In this document: piece by piece, positions 37,291 through 46,308 of the stretch | How positions within the stretch are numbered: position 1 is the first letter of the stretch | Layout: every line of letters begins with the position of its first letter | NCBI GenBank assembly: GCA_965221175.1 | Contig: OZ244867.1 | Span: 2,852,001 to 2,916,000, forward strand | DNA: 64,000 nt | Reading direction: 5' to 3' | DNA from: JAJDZL01 sp965221175 | GTDB lineage: Bacteria > Pseudomonadota > Gammaproteobacteria > Arenicellales > JAJDZL01 | Translations under genes and position numbers: made by a program | The notes under the pieces: model-generated | The model's input: only the letters and a program-made list of their open reading frames with translations | Told to the model about the DNA's origin: nothing | The model's database searches: none

Positions 37291-38264
37291 TAGTTATTTG
37301 CGCTAAGACCGCCTTTGAAGCCATCAGGCTCAGCTGTAAACAGACGTAAAATCGCTGTCTTCTGTCGGGAATTCAATTGCCCTTCAAGTCTGTTGAACAA
37401 CTGAGCCTGCTCAATAGTTCGAATCAAGCGTCGTTCGCTCCAAATCTGAGCATCAATTATGGTTTTTGAAAACCATACCAGCCAACGAGTGATGTCAAGC
37501 GAACTATTGGTAGTTTTAAGAACGCTGTAGTACTCTTTGCGATGTTGAAAAATCTGCCGTGATAGAACAATCAGACTTGGCTGCCCAATTGACTGAGCAA
37601 TTGATTTTTCAGCCAATGCACGGGCAATACGCCCATTCCCATCTTCAAATGGATGAATGCATACGAAATACAAATGTGCGATTCCGGCTCTTGTAAGTGT
37701 AGACAGTTTGTCTTGTTCGGCGAGCGTTTGGTTGTACCAATCCACAAAATTGTTCATTTCGGGCATCATGCGGTGGGATGGCGGCGCTTCGTAGTGCACC
37801 TTTCTATAGTCGTGTTTTGACACAATCTGTATTGTTGCAGTTTGCTGTCGATAGCAGCCAATATTCGTAAGATCAATTCGCCAATTCATCAGCATTAGGT
37901 GCCAATTCCACAATGATTCTTGGTCAAGTGGTTTATCAAAACATTGATAGAGTGCTACCATCATGTTGGCAACGCCGGTCTCGGCAGGAGCGGTGGAGTG
38001 TCGGTCGACACTCAACCCAAGCTGGCGACGAATTGATGATTGTATGGAATCCCGATCAAGTATTTCACCTTCAATTGCTGAGGTCTCAACTGCTTCATCA
38101 CTTAGCCAGTCTATTCTGAGATCTGAACGCTCATCGTCGGAAAGATGGCGCCAAGCGCCAATACGACGGCCGGTCTCATGTTGAAATTGTGCCTCCAAGG
38201 GCACAATTAGCGACCGGTCCCATTTGAATTCTGGCCAGTCAGGGAGTTGCCATATCCATTGCAT
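37291..38264 (-). pseudogene. 5' fragment of the interrupted fic gene (Fic catalytic domain)
   Basis: 324 codons from ATG 38264 to a stop created at the IS junction (TAG, 37290-37292). Includes an inhibitory motif TSAIEG (about residues 61-66), an N-terminal DUF4172-like WIWQLPDWPEFKW, and an intact catalytic motif HPFEDGNGR (about 204-212). The C-terminal winged helix lies beyond the IS at 35339-35492. The uninterrupted gene would encode about 373 aa, matching the paralogue at 9222-10331. The truncated product could still be catalytically competent, but should lose DNA binding; that is inference. Confidence 0.92.
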
Positions 38265-38282
38265 TGGGTTATAGAATCATTG

Positions 38283-38308
38283 TTTATCGCCCAAATATGG
38301 GCGATAAA
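38283..38308. promoter_or_regulatory. 26-bp palindrome upstream of the interrupted fic gene
   Basis: Perfect arms TTTATCGCCCA (38283-38293) and TGGGCGATAAA (38298-38308) around AATA, located 18 bases upstream of the fic ATG. This is a typical position and form for a repressor operator. The GGCGATAAA half-site is shared with the palindrome upstream of the other fic gene. Confidence 0.7.
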
Positions 38309-38585
38309 ATAAAATTGAAATTGGACGGCATTAAAACCAAATAATCCCCCTGCTATCTACTCTGGTTGCGAAATCCGGTAGAGTGGAATGAAAGTGTTGC
38401 ACAAATTGCCGGTTTGCAGGCACTTTTGATGCAAACCCGGTCTGCTTGGAGTAGGCGTACTAACAAAGTTCTTGAAAGCTCTGAATTAAGCTGTGACTTT
38501 CCTCGTATGTATAATCTTTTTTGTCAAAATCCATCTCTTGTCCCCAAGGACATGAGCTGTTCAATCAATAAATTGATGCCTGCCC
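38309..38585. other. Intergenic region between fic and racemase-like genes
   Basis: About 280 bases containing the divergent promoters by position. A plus-strand frame at 38366-38620 has no recognisable features and overlaps the racemase start. Confidence 0.4.
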
Positions 38586-39332
38586 ATGAAAATACTGCTG
38601 ATCAATCCCAATACCAGTGAATTTGTTACTGACCGCGCAGTAGCTGCGGCTCGTTCAAACGCTGCCGCTTCGACCACAATCGAGGGAGTAACAGGTGCGA
38701 TAGGCGCCCCAATCATTAACAGTGAAACCGATATAGTTGTTGGCGCTTACTCAGCAGTAGATCTTGCCGCCAGACACGCCGCTCGATTTGATGCAGTCGG
38801 CTTGGCGGTTTCTTTCGACACTGGGCTTACAGCACTACGTGAAATGCTGTCGATACCCGTTGCCGGAATGGCGCAAGCTGCCATTCGTCAGGCACTACAG
38901 CTTGGAGATAGAATCGCCCTGATTTCTTTTGGACAACGTACAAAACCTCTCTATGAAGAACTTGCGATGCAGTACATGGCCCCTGAGTATCTGTCCGGAG
39001 TGCATTGTATTCATGCAATGACGGATACCCAACTGCGAGATCCGGATTGCCTGAAATCCCGCATTCAGGAAGAAGTTGAAGCGGCCGTTCGAAAATTTGA
39101 CTGCAATACCGTTGTATTGCTTGCAACCGCTTTTGCCGGACTTGGAGAGGGAATCTCGACAAAAGTACCAGTCGTCGATGCGCTAACGGCCATGATCAAA
39201 TTATTGGAATCGTCGACGGACAACCGGGAAGTTACCGAATTGCTGACTAACAAGTCATGGCCGGAACGCAAGATCATGCGTGAAGTCAGTCCCGAACTCG
39301 CACATCTTTATCAGACATTTCCGGGTGCATGA
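38586..39332 (+). CDS. Asp/Glu/hydantoin racemase superfamily protein lacking the catalytic cysteines
   Basis: 248 aa. The fold is clear from MKILLINPNTSEFVTDRAV (the classic hydantoin racemase start), the segment GLAVSFDTGLTALREML followed by PVAGMAQAA, and NTVVLLATAFAGLGEGI. In active racemases a cysteine occupies the position of the first Ser (CFDDPGL-type) and another lies in the LGCAGM-type second motif; here they read Ser and Thr/Ala. So the protein is either a binding/regulatory relative or uses different chemistry. Complete and apparently well conserved otherwise. Confidence 0.82.
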   Translation: MKILLINPNTSEFVTDRAVAAARSNAAASTTIEGVTGAIGAPIINSETDIVVGAYSAVDLAARHAARFDAVGLAVSFDTGLTALREMLSIPVAGMAQAAIRQALQLGDRIALISFGQRTKPLYEELAMQYMAPEYLSGVHCIHAMTDTQLRDPDCLKSRIQEEVEAAVRKFDCNTVVLLATAFAGLGEGISTKVPVVDALTAMIKLLESSTDNREVTELLTNKSWPERKIMREVSPELAHLYQTFPGA

Positions 39333-39537
39333 TGGAGACTGTTCAAGGTAGTTTGCGGGACTCGATATTTATATGTCTCTAAGGTAACGACTAGAATTCT
39401 ATGACTTGATTGTTCTGTTATAATTTTTCGCCGAGTTGTTCGAATTGTTGGTATATCGGACAGTAATTTGCCCCCGAATTGCACATGTTTTCGGCAATGG
39501 GGGCTATCTTTAATTTACGACAGCTAGAGGATTGAGA

Positions 39538-40134
39538 ATGGCTGATGAACAAGTCAATCAGGAGCGAAGGCGGTTTCTAACCAACGTGACGACCGGCGTT
39601 GGCGCTGCCGGCGCAGCGTTTGCCGTGGTTCCTTTTGTGGCTAGCATGACGCCCAGCGCAAAAGCCAAGGCTGCTGGCGCACCGGTTCAAGTTGATATTG
39701 GCGATCTGCAACCCGGCAAACTGTTAAAAATCGAGTGGCGAGGTAAGCCCGTTTGGATAATCAAGCGCACACCCGAGATGATCGAAACACTGGATAAAGT
39801 AACCGATGAACTTGTCGATCCGAATTCCGACCGCGAGCAGCAGCCACAATACGCCCGTAATGAAACCCGTTCGATTAATCCCGAAGTGCTTGTGCTAGTG
39901 GGATTGTGCACTCATCTAGGGTGTTCACCGCTTGAAAAACTGAAACCCGGTGAACTGGACTCGGAGTGGCAGGGTGGATTTTTCTGCCCCTGTCATGGAT
40001 CGAAATTTGATCTGGCAGGTCGCGTATATAAAGGCGTCCCCGCACCAACCAACCTGATAGTGCCGCCACACAGATTCTTGACCGATTCTCAAGTTGAAAT
40101 TGGCATTGACACGAAGACGGAAGATTTAGCGTGA
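39538..40134 (+). CDS. petA: Ubiquinol-cytochrome c reductase iron-sulfur (Rieske) subunit
   Basis: Carries the 2Fe-2S cluster of the cytochrome bc1 complex. 198 aa from ATG 39538 (AGAGG upstream); an ATG two codons earlier is less well placed. Twin-arginine-type N-terminus (ERRRFLTNVTTGVGAAGAAF) that stays as membrane anchor. Cluster ligands lie in CTHLGCSP and CPCHGSKFD. Ends in a GTGA overlap with petB. A TATAAT hexamer at 39419-39424 may be part of its promoter. Confidence 0.98.
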   Translation: MADEQVNQERRRFLTNVTTGVGAAGAAFAVVPFVASMTPSAKAKAAGAPVQVDIGDLQPGKLLKIEWRGKPVWIIKRTPEMIETLDKVTDELVDPNSDREQQPQYARNETRSINPEVLVLVGLCTHLGCSPLEKLKPGELDSEWQGGFFCPCHGSKFDLAGRVYKGVPAPTNLIVPPHRFLTDSQVEIGIDTKTEDLA

Positions 40135-41387
40135 TTACAAAAATCCTGAATTGGTTTGATGACCGTTATCCCGTGACGAAATTCTGGGAAGAGCATCTGT
40201 CTAAGTATTACGCTCCGAAAAATTTCAATTTCTGGTACTTTTTCGGATCACTGGCGCTGCTTGTCCTCGTTATCCAAATCGTTACGGGGATCTTCCTTAC
40301 CATGCACTACAAACCGGATACCGAACTGGCGTTCGAATCGGTTGAGCACATCATGAGGGATGTGTCATGGGGCTGGTTGATGCGCTATCTGCATTCGACC
40401 GGTGCCTCAATGTTTTTTGTCGTAATTTATCTCCACATGTTTCGTGGGTTGCTTTACGGCTCCTATCGCAGACCTCGAGAACTGCTGTGGATCATCGGAA
40501 TGATCATCTACCTTGCACTGATGGCGGAGGCTTTCTTCGGATACCTTCTGCCTTGGGGCAACATGTCATTCTGGGGCGCTCAAGTGATCATCTCGCTGTT
40601 TGGTGCTATTCCATTTATCGGCGACGGTCTGGCTGAGTGGATTCGTGGAGATTTCGTGGTGTCCGACGCGACGTTGACACGGTTTTACGCTTTTCATGTC
40701 ATTCTGGTTCCGTTGCTGATTATCGGTCTGGTTTTTGTGCACTTGGTTGCACTGCACAAGACTGGGTCCAACAATCCAGACGGAATCGAGATCAAGAAAA
40801 ACAAAGATGAAAACGGAATACCGAAAGATGGAATTCCATTTCACCCCTACTATACGGTAAAGGACATATTTGGCTGTGGGGTGTTTCTATTCATACTCTT
40901 TGGCATTACTTTCCTCGCACCGGAACTCTCGGGCTGGTTCTTGGAGCGGGCCAATTTTGAGCCTGCCAATGCATTGCAGACACCGCCGGATATTATTCCG
41001 CTTTGGTACTTGACGCCGTACTACTCCATATTGAGAGCAGTCACCTATCCGTTGTTCGGAATTGATGCGAAACTGTGGGGTGTGTTCTCCATGGAATTTG
41101 CAATATTTCTGTTATTTCTGCTCCCGTGGCTCGACCGTTCTCCGGTCAAGTCAATTCGTTACCGAGGTTGGATGTTTAAATCTGCACTGACGGTTTTTAC
41201 AGTCTCTTTCGTTCTGCTGGGATATTTGGGTACCAAGAATCCTCAGGCAGTTGATCTTGTCCTGTTTTCAAATTTGCGGTGGGCGCAAATCTGTTACTTC
41301 CTGTATTTCGCATTCTTCTTGCTGATGCCGATCTATACAAAACTCGATCCGGTAAAACCGGTACCTGACCGTGTGACGTTCAAATGA
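40131..41387 (+). CDS. petB: Cytochrome b of the bc1 complex
   Basis: 418 aa, eight transmembrane helices, full-length fused cytochrome b. Heme-ligating histidines are seen in MRYLHSTGASMFFVVIYLHM and in RFYAFHVILVPL...VHLVALH; the quinol site signature LTPYYSILRA (PEWY-type loop, here with P-Y-Y) is shortly after IIPLWY. GTG start overlapping petA; stop overlaps petC as ATGA. Confidence 0.98.
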   Translation: MITKILNWFDDRYPVTKFWEEHLSKYYAPKNFNFWYFFGSLALLVLVIQIVTGIFLTMHYKPDTELAFESVEHIMRDVSWGWLMRYLHSTGASMFFVVIYLHMFRGLLYGSYRRPRELLWIIGMIIYLALMAEAFFGYLLPWGNMSFWGAQVIISLFGAIPFIGDGLAEWIRGDFVVSDATLTRFYAFHVILVPLLIIGLVFVHLVALHKTGSNNPDGIEIKKNKDENGIPKDGIPFHPYYTVKDIFGCGVFLFILFGITFLAPELSGWFLERANFEPANALQTPPDIIPLWYLTPYYSILRAVTYPLFGIDAKLWGVFSMEFAIFLLFLLPWLDRSPVKSIRYRGWMFKSALTVFTVSFVLLGYLGTKNPQAVDLVLFSNLRWAQICYFLYFAFFLLMPIYTKLDPVKPVPDRVTFK

Positions 41388-42040
41388 TCAGAGTTCTATT
41401 TGTAATTTTATCTATGGTTGTCGCTGGCGGCAGTTTCGCCGCAGGCGGCGGCAACGAAAACTTGGACTCGGTTTATATCAACCTGGATGATCGCGAGTCA
41501 TTGCAGAAAGGAGCAAAGACTTTTGCAAATTACTGCTTGTCCTGTCATGGCATTAAATTCATGCGTTACAACCGAATGGCGGATGACTTGGGAATAAGTG
41601 AAGAGGTGTTGCGTGCAAATTTCCTGCAACCGTCGCAAAAACCCGGAGACCAGATGGACGTGAACATGTCGGAAGAGGATGCCAAACGCTGGTTCGGGAC
41701 AGTTCCGCCTGACCTGAGTCTGACAGCCAGATCGCGAAGTCCGGAGTGGATCTATACATATTTGCGCAGTTTTCATGCAGATGAAAATTCGGTGACAGGT
41801 TGGAACAACGATTTGTTTGAAGATGTGGCTATGCCGCATGTACTTTACAAATCACAAGGCGACCAGTCGGCGGAAGAATACAACGAGATCGTGCGAGAAC
41901 TGACGAACTTTCTTGTTTACGTTGCAGAACCTGTCAAACTCGTTCGCTACAGTATCGGAATCTGGGTATTGATATTTATGGGTGTATTTACGGTTATCGC
42001 ATACTTCTTGAAGAAAGAATTTTGGAAAGACATTCACTAA
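41384..42040 (+). CDS. petC: Cytochrome c1 of the bc1 complex
   Basis: 218 aa. N-terminal signal (MIRVLFVILSMVVAGGSFAA), covalent heme site CLSCHGIKFMRYNR, the axial methionine candidate in LFEDVAMPHVL, and a C-terminal anchor helix (IGIWVLIFMGVFTVIAYF) with a basic end. Last gene of petABC. Confidence 0.97.
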   Translation: MIRVLFVILSMVVAGGSFAAGGGNENLDSVYINLDDRESLQKGAKTFANYCLSCHGIKFMRYNRMADDLGISEEVLRANFLQPSQKPGDQMDVNMSEEDAKRWFGTVPPDLSLTARSRSPEWIYTYLRSFHADENSVTGWNNDLFEDVAMPHVLYKSQGDQSAEEYNEIVRELTNFLVYVAEPVKLVRYSIGIWVLIFMGVFTVIAYFLKKEFWKDIH

Positions 42041-42127
42041 AACTCTTGAAGTCCGCTTCATGAGACCCCAATTTGTATATTCAACGTTTTTGAATATCGG
42101 AAAAAGAACCTATCAAACGCAACCCCT

Positions 42128-42760
42128 ATGATTGACGCGCTTCAGAATCGAAGAGCAGGCATGACTTTGTTCTCAACTCGGTCCTGCATAGAAGGGCATG
42201 CATGTCGCATCGTCCTGCACGAAAAAGAGGTTGAATGCGATGTAGAGTATGTCGATTTGGACAGCAATCCAAATCCTATCATTGAATTGAATCCTTACGG
42301 CGAAAGTCCTACCCTGATGGATCGAGAGCTGGTTTTATATGGCTCTCACATAATTGCGGAGTATCTAGATGATCGTTTGCCTCACCCACCGCTGATGCCG
42401 CATGATCCGGTGAGTCGAGGTCGAGTGCGGATGATGATTTATCGCTGCCAGCGCGACTGGCTGGGAAAACTTCGCGAGTTGGATGCAAAGAAACAAAAAC
42501 CGAATAAGCTCCTGCGAACGACGATCAGCCGGGATTTATCGGTTCTGGCAACCTACCTAAAGTCAATGTCTTTCTGGCTGGGTGAGGATTTCAGTCTGGT
42601 GGACTGCTTCATTGCGCCATTGATTTGGCGACTGAAGTACTACGGAATTGAGCTTCCAGCTCAAACCCCAGCCATTACTGCGTATAGCAATCGAGTTTTT
42701 GGCCGGGAGTCTTTTATCGAAAGCCTTAGTCCCACTGAACGGGATATGCTTCAGTACTGA
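42128..42760 (+). CDS. sspA: Stringent starvation protein A
   Basis: RNA-polymerase-associated protein with a glutathione S-transferase fold. 210 aa. N-terminal thioredoxin-like part MTLFSTRSCIEGHACRIVL, the LNPYGESPTLMDRELVLYGS block and the C-terminal helical domain are all present. In gammaproteobacteria sspA-sspB typically follow petABC, as here. Confidence 0.95.
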   Translation: MIDALQNRRAGMTLFSTRSCIEGHACRIVLHEKEVECDVEYVDLDSNPNPIIELNPYGESPTLMDRELVLYGSHIIAEYLDDRLPHPPLMPHDPVSRGRVRMMIYRCQRDWLGKLRELDAKKQKPNKLLRTTISRDLSVLATYLKSMSFWLGEDFSLVDCFIAPLIWRLKYYGIELPAQTPAITAYSNRVFGRESFIESLSPTERDMLQY

Positions 42761-42769
42761 GTTCAGGCT

Positions 42770-43180
42770 ATGGAAGGAGAGTTGTCGAAAGTTCCTTATC
42801 TCATTGGAGCAATGAGACAATGGGCGATGGATGCAGGTTACACTCCACATCTCATGGTTGAAGCTGAGTATCCTGGCGTAAAGCTTCCGTTAGGAAAGCT
42901 TTCAATTGAGAACGGGCTGGTATTGCTCAATGTTCACAACCGAGCCGTCGACCGATATGAGATGGTTGATGAGTGGATACTTTTTGCAACAAGATTTTCA
43001 GGACAGGTTTATCAGGTAGAGTTGCCGGTGGAATCGGTGATTTTTATTATGGTGCCGGAAACGTTGGATAATCTTTCTTTCAGGGATTACCCGGCAAAGG
43101 AAAGCTCGCCTGACAATTTTGAAGAACCGCCGAAATCAGAAATAAAAAAAGGCAAACCGCACCTGAAGCTGGTTGAGTGA
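42770..43180 (+). CDS. sspB: ClpXP specificity-enhancing factor SspB
   Basis: 136 aa. Adaptor that delivers ssrA-tagged proteins to ClpXP. N-terminal substrate-binding domain (KVPYLIGAMRQWAMDAGYTP; GLVLLNVHNRAV), acidic/flexible linker, and a C-terminal ClpX-binding tail KPHLKLVE. Nine bases after sspA; stop overlaps hslV as GTGA. Confidence 0.95.
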   Translation: MEGELSKVPYLIGAMRQWAMDAGYTPHLMVEAEYPGVKLPLGKLSIENGLVLLNVHNRAVDRYEMVDEWILFATRFSGQVYQVELPVESVIFIMVPETLDNLSFRDYPAKESSPDNFEEPPKSEIKKGKPHLKLVE

Positions 43181-43758
43181 GCACATTGAAGTCGATTACC
43201 GCTGACACGAATCGAGCTCGGCCGAAAATTCGCAGTACCACCATCCTGTCGGTCCGACGGGATAACAAAGTGGTTTTAGGTGGCGACGGTCAGGTTTCGC
43301 TCGGCGATACGGTTATCAAATCCAATACTACAAAAGTACGCAAGCTGTACAAGGATCAGGTATTGGCTGGGTTCGCGGGCGGCACTGCGGACGCATTTAC
43401 CTTGTTCGCGCGATTTGAAGGCAAGCTTCAGGAACACCAGGGAAATCTTGTACGCGCGGCAGTCGAACTCGCTAAAGACTGGCGTACCGACCGCTTTCTG
43501 AGACGACTGGAGGCGTTGCTGATTGTGTGCGACTTGAAATCGTCGTTGATCATATCGGGCAACGGAGATGTAATTGAGCCCGAAGGCGGCTTGATGGCAA
43601 TCGGCTCTGGCGGCAATTACGCCAAGGCAGCAGCCAAGGCGCTGCTGGAATCTACTGAACTGGATGCACGCGAAATTGTGGAACGAAGTCTGACGATTGC
43701 TGCAGAGATTTGCATCTATACCAATCACAATATCACCATCGAACAACTGGAGGATTGA
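43177..43758 (+). CDS. hslV: HslV protease subunit (ClpQ) with an extended propeptide
   Basis: Threonine peptidase of the HslUV proteasome-like complex. 193 aa. The catalytic threonine is the first T of TTILSVRRDNKVVLGGDGQ. In most HslV it directly follows the start Met; here about 20 residues (from the GTG start) precede it, and no ATG/GTG/TTG nearer than residue 4 is available. Catalytic lysine in TTKVRKLY and family motifs GFAGGTADAFTLF and AIGSGGNYAKAAA are present. Overlaps sspB by four bases. Confidence 0.96.
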   Translation: MSTLKSITADTNRARPKIRSTTILSVRRDNKVVLGGDGQVSLGDTVIKSNTTKVRKLYKDQVLAGFAGGTADAFTLFARFEGKLQEHQGNLVRAAVELAKDWRTDRFLRRLEALLIVCDLKSSLIISGNGDVIEPEGGLMAIGSGGNYAKAAAKALLESTELDAREIVERSLTIAAEICIYTNHNITIEQLED

Positions 43759-43764
43759 AAGCCA

Positions 43765-45207
43765 GTGACTGAAATGACTCCCAGAGAGATTGTTCAGGAA
43801 CTGGACAAGCACATCATCGGACAGTTGGACGCAAAGCGCGCGGTGGCCAATGCGCTTCGTAACCGCTGGCGTCGTCTCAATGTTGAAAGTGATGAGCTAA
43901 GAACGGAAATCACTCCCAAGAACATACTGATGATCGGTCCGACTGGTGTCGGAAAGACTGAAATTGCACGCCGGCTTGCCAAGCTTGCGAATGCACCTTT
44001 CATCAAGGTGGAAGCGTCGAAATTTACCGAAGTCGGATATGTCGGACGTGAAGTGGATTCGATCGTTCGAGATTTGCTGGATATGGCGATCAAGCTGGTT
44101 CGAGAACAGAGGCTGGAGTTGGTTCGAACCCGAGCAGAAGATGCAGCTGAAGAACGGGTTTTAGAGGCTCTGAATCGCAAGCCGCGAGCTCCGAGAGATG
44201 ACAGCTTAGATGAGGATTCGGATAAGGTGCCTGAAATTTGGAGTTTCGATGCCATGCATGCCGCTATGAAGTCCAAAGATGGTTCGCAGGATCTGGACAG
44301 CAATGCTGAATATCAGCAGGAAGACAAGAAGGACAAAGCCGGTACGAAAATGCTTCGCAGTCTGCTTCGTCGGGGAAAACTGGATGATAAGGAAATAGAG
44401 ATCGAAGTGAGTACATCGATCGGGGTAGAAATTTTTGGTCCGCCAGGACTTGAGGAGATGACGAGCCAGCTGCAGAGCATGATGCAGAACATGGGGAATC
44501 GAAAGAGTCGTACGCGTAAAGTTACAGTTGAACAGGCAATGAGGATTCTCACAGACGAAGAAGCCGAACGCATGATCAATGAAGAAGACATCAAGTTTGA
44601 AGCGATTGAAAGCGTCGAAGAGAACGGAATTGTATTTCTGGATGAAATCGACAAAATTGTCGGGCGATCACACAGCCATGGTCCGGATGTCTCGCGTGAA
44701 GGCGTGCAGAGAGACCTGCTGCCGTTAGTTGAAGGATCAACCGTTTCAACGCGTCACGGGATGGTCAAGACGGATCATATTCTGTTCATTGCGTCCGGAG
44801 CATTTCAGATGTCGAAGCCGTCCGACCTGATCCCTGAACTTCAAGGCAGATTGCCGATTCGCGTTGAACTTGACGCATTGAATACCGATGATTTTGTCCG
44901 CATTCTAACTGAAACGGATAGTTCGCTGACAGAGCAGTATCACGAATTGATGAAGACCGAAGGACTGACTTTGGAATTTACCGACTCTGGCGTACAGCAT
45001 ATTGCGGAATTCGCCTGGAGAGTGAATGAATCGACCGAGAACATTGGTGCTCGCCGTCTGCATACGGTACTGGAGCGTTTGCTGGAAAAACTGTCGTTCG
45101 AAGCTGCGGACAGGTCCGGTGACATCGTCACAATTGATAAGGAATTTGTCGAGGAAGAACTCCGAGACCTAGTGGAAGATCAGGAATTGTCTCGTTACAT
45201 TCTCTGA
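43765..45207 (+). CDS. hslU: HslU ATPase subunit (ClpY)
   Basis: AAA+ unfoldase that feeds HslV. 480 aa, somewhat longer than the usual about 440-445, mostly by an enlarged charged I-domain (residues about 140-230, KDGSQDLDSNAEYQQEDKK). N-terminal MTPREIVQELDKHIIGQ, Walker A GPTGVGKTEIAR, Walker B IVFLDEIDKI, and C-terminal LSRYIL, the tail that docks in HslV. GTG start 43765; ATG 43774 is also possible. Confidence 0.97.
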   Translation: MTEMTPREIVQELDKHIIGQLDAKRAVANALRNRWRRLNVESDELRTEITPKNILMIGPTGVGKTEIARRLAKLANAPFIKVEASKFTEVGYVGREVDSIVRDLLDMAIKLVREQRLELVRTRAEDAAEERVLEALNRKPRAPRDDSLDEDSDKVPEIWSFDAMHAAMKSKDGSQDLDSNAEYQQEDKKDKAGTKMLRSLLRRGKLDDKEIEIEVSTSIGVEIFGPPGLEEMTSQLQSMMQNMGNRKSRTRKVTVEQAMRILTDEEAERMINEEDIKFEAIESVEENGIVFLDEIDKIVGRSHSHGPDVSREGVQRDLLPLVEGSTVSTRHGMVKTDHILFIASGAFQMSKPSDLIPELQGRLPIRVELDALNTDDFVRILTETDSSLTEQYHELMKTEGLTLEFTDSGVQHIAEFAWRVNESTENIGARRLHTVLERLLEKLSFEAADRSGDIVTIDKEFVEEELRDLVEDQELSRYIL

Positions 45208-45371
45208 ATCAGACTCGAATTTTCAACAAACCCAATCCTATCTTCTCTCCCGGATTTATCCGAATTCGCGTGGGCTGCTTTCTGTAGTTATACGCTTGTG
45301 CTCTTAACAAGCAGTGACACATTAGTTGAGCTTTCACCGGAATATCTGTTGTCAAGAATTCTCGAATGGAA
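45208..45371. other. Intergenic region upstream of the hsp20 promoter
   Basis: No gene and no strong terminator for hslU seen. Confidence 0.4.
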
Positions 45372-45399
45372 CTTGAAAATCATTCCTCAATCCCCATTT
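45372..45399 (+). promoter_or_regulatory. Sigma-32 (RpoH) heat-shock promoter for hsp20
   Basis: CTTGAAA (45372-45378), 13-base spacer, CCCCATTT (45392-45399). This matches the enterobacterial sigma-32 consensus (CTTGAAA, 13-15 bases, CCCCATNT) at every position. It lies 66 bases before the hsp20 ATG. Confidence 0.92.
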
Positions 45400-45465
45400 T
45401 GTCATGTAGAGATTCATACATTACATGAATGATTTAATTTACTAAACTTAATGAGGTTAGATTAT

Positions 45466-45921
45466 ATGAACCCACTTGTTAGATCCAAAGAATGGAATCG
45501 GTTGAGCCGAGATCCATTTGCTTCTTTTGGCTACGACTTGCGCAATTTCAGTCCGAGTGATCTGTTTCGCTCTTCTGTGAGTTCTGCTGACAGAGTTCCT
45601 GCGGTAGACATCGAAGAGACGGATACTGACTATCGGGTTGTTGCCGATTTGCCCGGATTTTCTAAGGAGAATCTTGATGTTTCGGTCAACAATGACATTC
45701 TGAGCATTGTTGTAAGTTCTCAAGAGGAAAGCGAGCAGAATTCTGAAGGTCGTGTTCTACTCAAAGAACGCTATCAAGGAAAAATTACTCGATCATTCCG
45801 GTTGAGTGACACTTTGGACAGTGAGAACATTCAGGCCACCTACAAGGATGGCGTGCTGAGCATCTCTGTTCCAAAAAAAGAGCCTACGCAACCACGTAAG
45901 ATCGAAGTTTCAGTTCACTAA
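45466..45921 (+). CDS. Small heat-shock protein, Hsp20/alpha-crystallin family
   Basis: ATP-independent holdase chaperone. About 151 aa. Start chosen at ATG 45466 because GAGG lies eight bases upstream; ATG 45451 would place that site inside the gene. N-terminal NPLVRSKEWNRLSRDPFASF is typical of class A bacterial Hsp20; the alpha-crystallin domain runs from VPAVDIEETDTDYRVVADLP to YKDGVLSISVPKKE, with the A-x-x-x-n-G-V-L motif seen as ATYKDGVLSI. No I-x-I/V tail beyond KIEVSVH (IEV). Behind a sigma-32 promoter and before a strong terminator, so monocistronic. Confidence 0.96.
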   Translation: MNPLVRSKEWNRLSRDPFASFGYDLRNFSPSDLFRSSVSSADRVPAVDIEETDTDYRVVADLPGFSKENLDVSVNNDILSIVVSSQEESEQNSEGRVLLKERYQGKITRSFRLSDTLDSENIQATYKDGVLSISVPKKEPTQPRKIEVSVH

Positions 45922-45958
45922 CTCCGATGTGTCTCGGCTTTCTTAGCTGAGACGTATT

Positions 45959-45995
45959 AAACAGCGACCGGCTTTCAGCCGGTCGCTGTTTTTTT
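45959..45995 (+). terminator. Strong intrinsic terminator after hsp20
   Basis: A 15-bp stem, arms AAACAGCGACCGGCT and AGCCGGTCGCTGTTT with loop TTC, followed by T residues (seven T in a row from 45989). Located 38 bases after the hsp20 stop. Confidence 0.95.
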
Positions 45996-46308
45996 GAAGA
46001 CCGATTTCGATCAAGAGAGGTTGGCAAGACAGCTGGCTGCGGCAGTCGAAAGCAGAAAGGATGATGATTGAATTGCCATATATACACAGCATCGATGTCA
46101 GAATACCAGTGGGTAAATTGTTCGGGTGAACACCTATGAGTGTTATCAGGTATAAAGGCAAGTCGAATTGTGTTGATTGATGAAACATCAAGTTGATGTT
46201 GAATGTATATATAGTTCAGCATGAAACTAATGCAGTTACATCCGGCGAAAAGGTAAAATTAGGTTAGCAGGCTTGTTTTCGCGCCACACAGTGCAGTTGG
46301 CTGGAATA

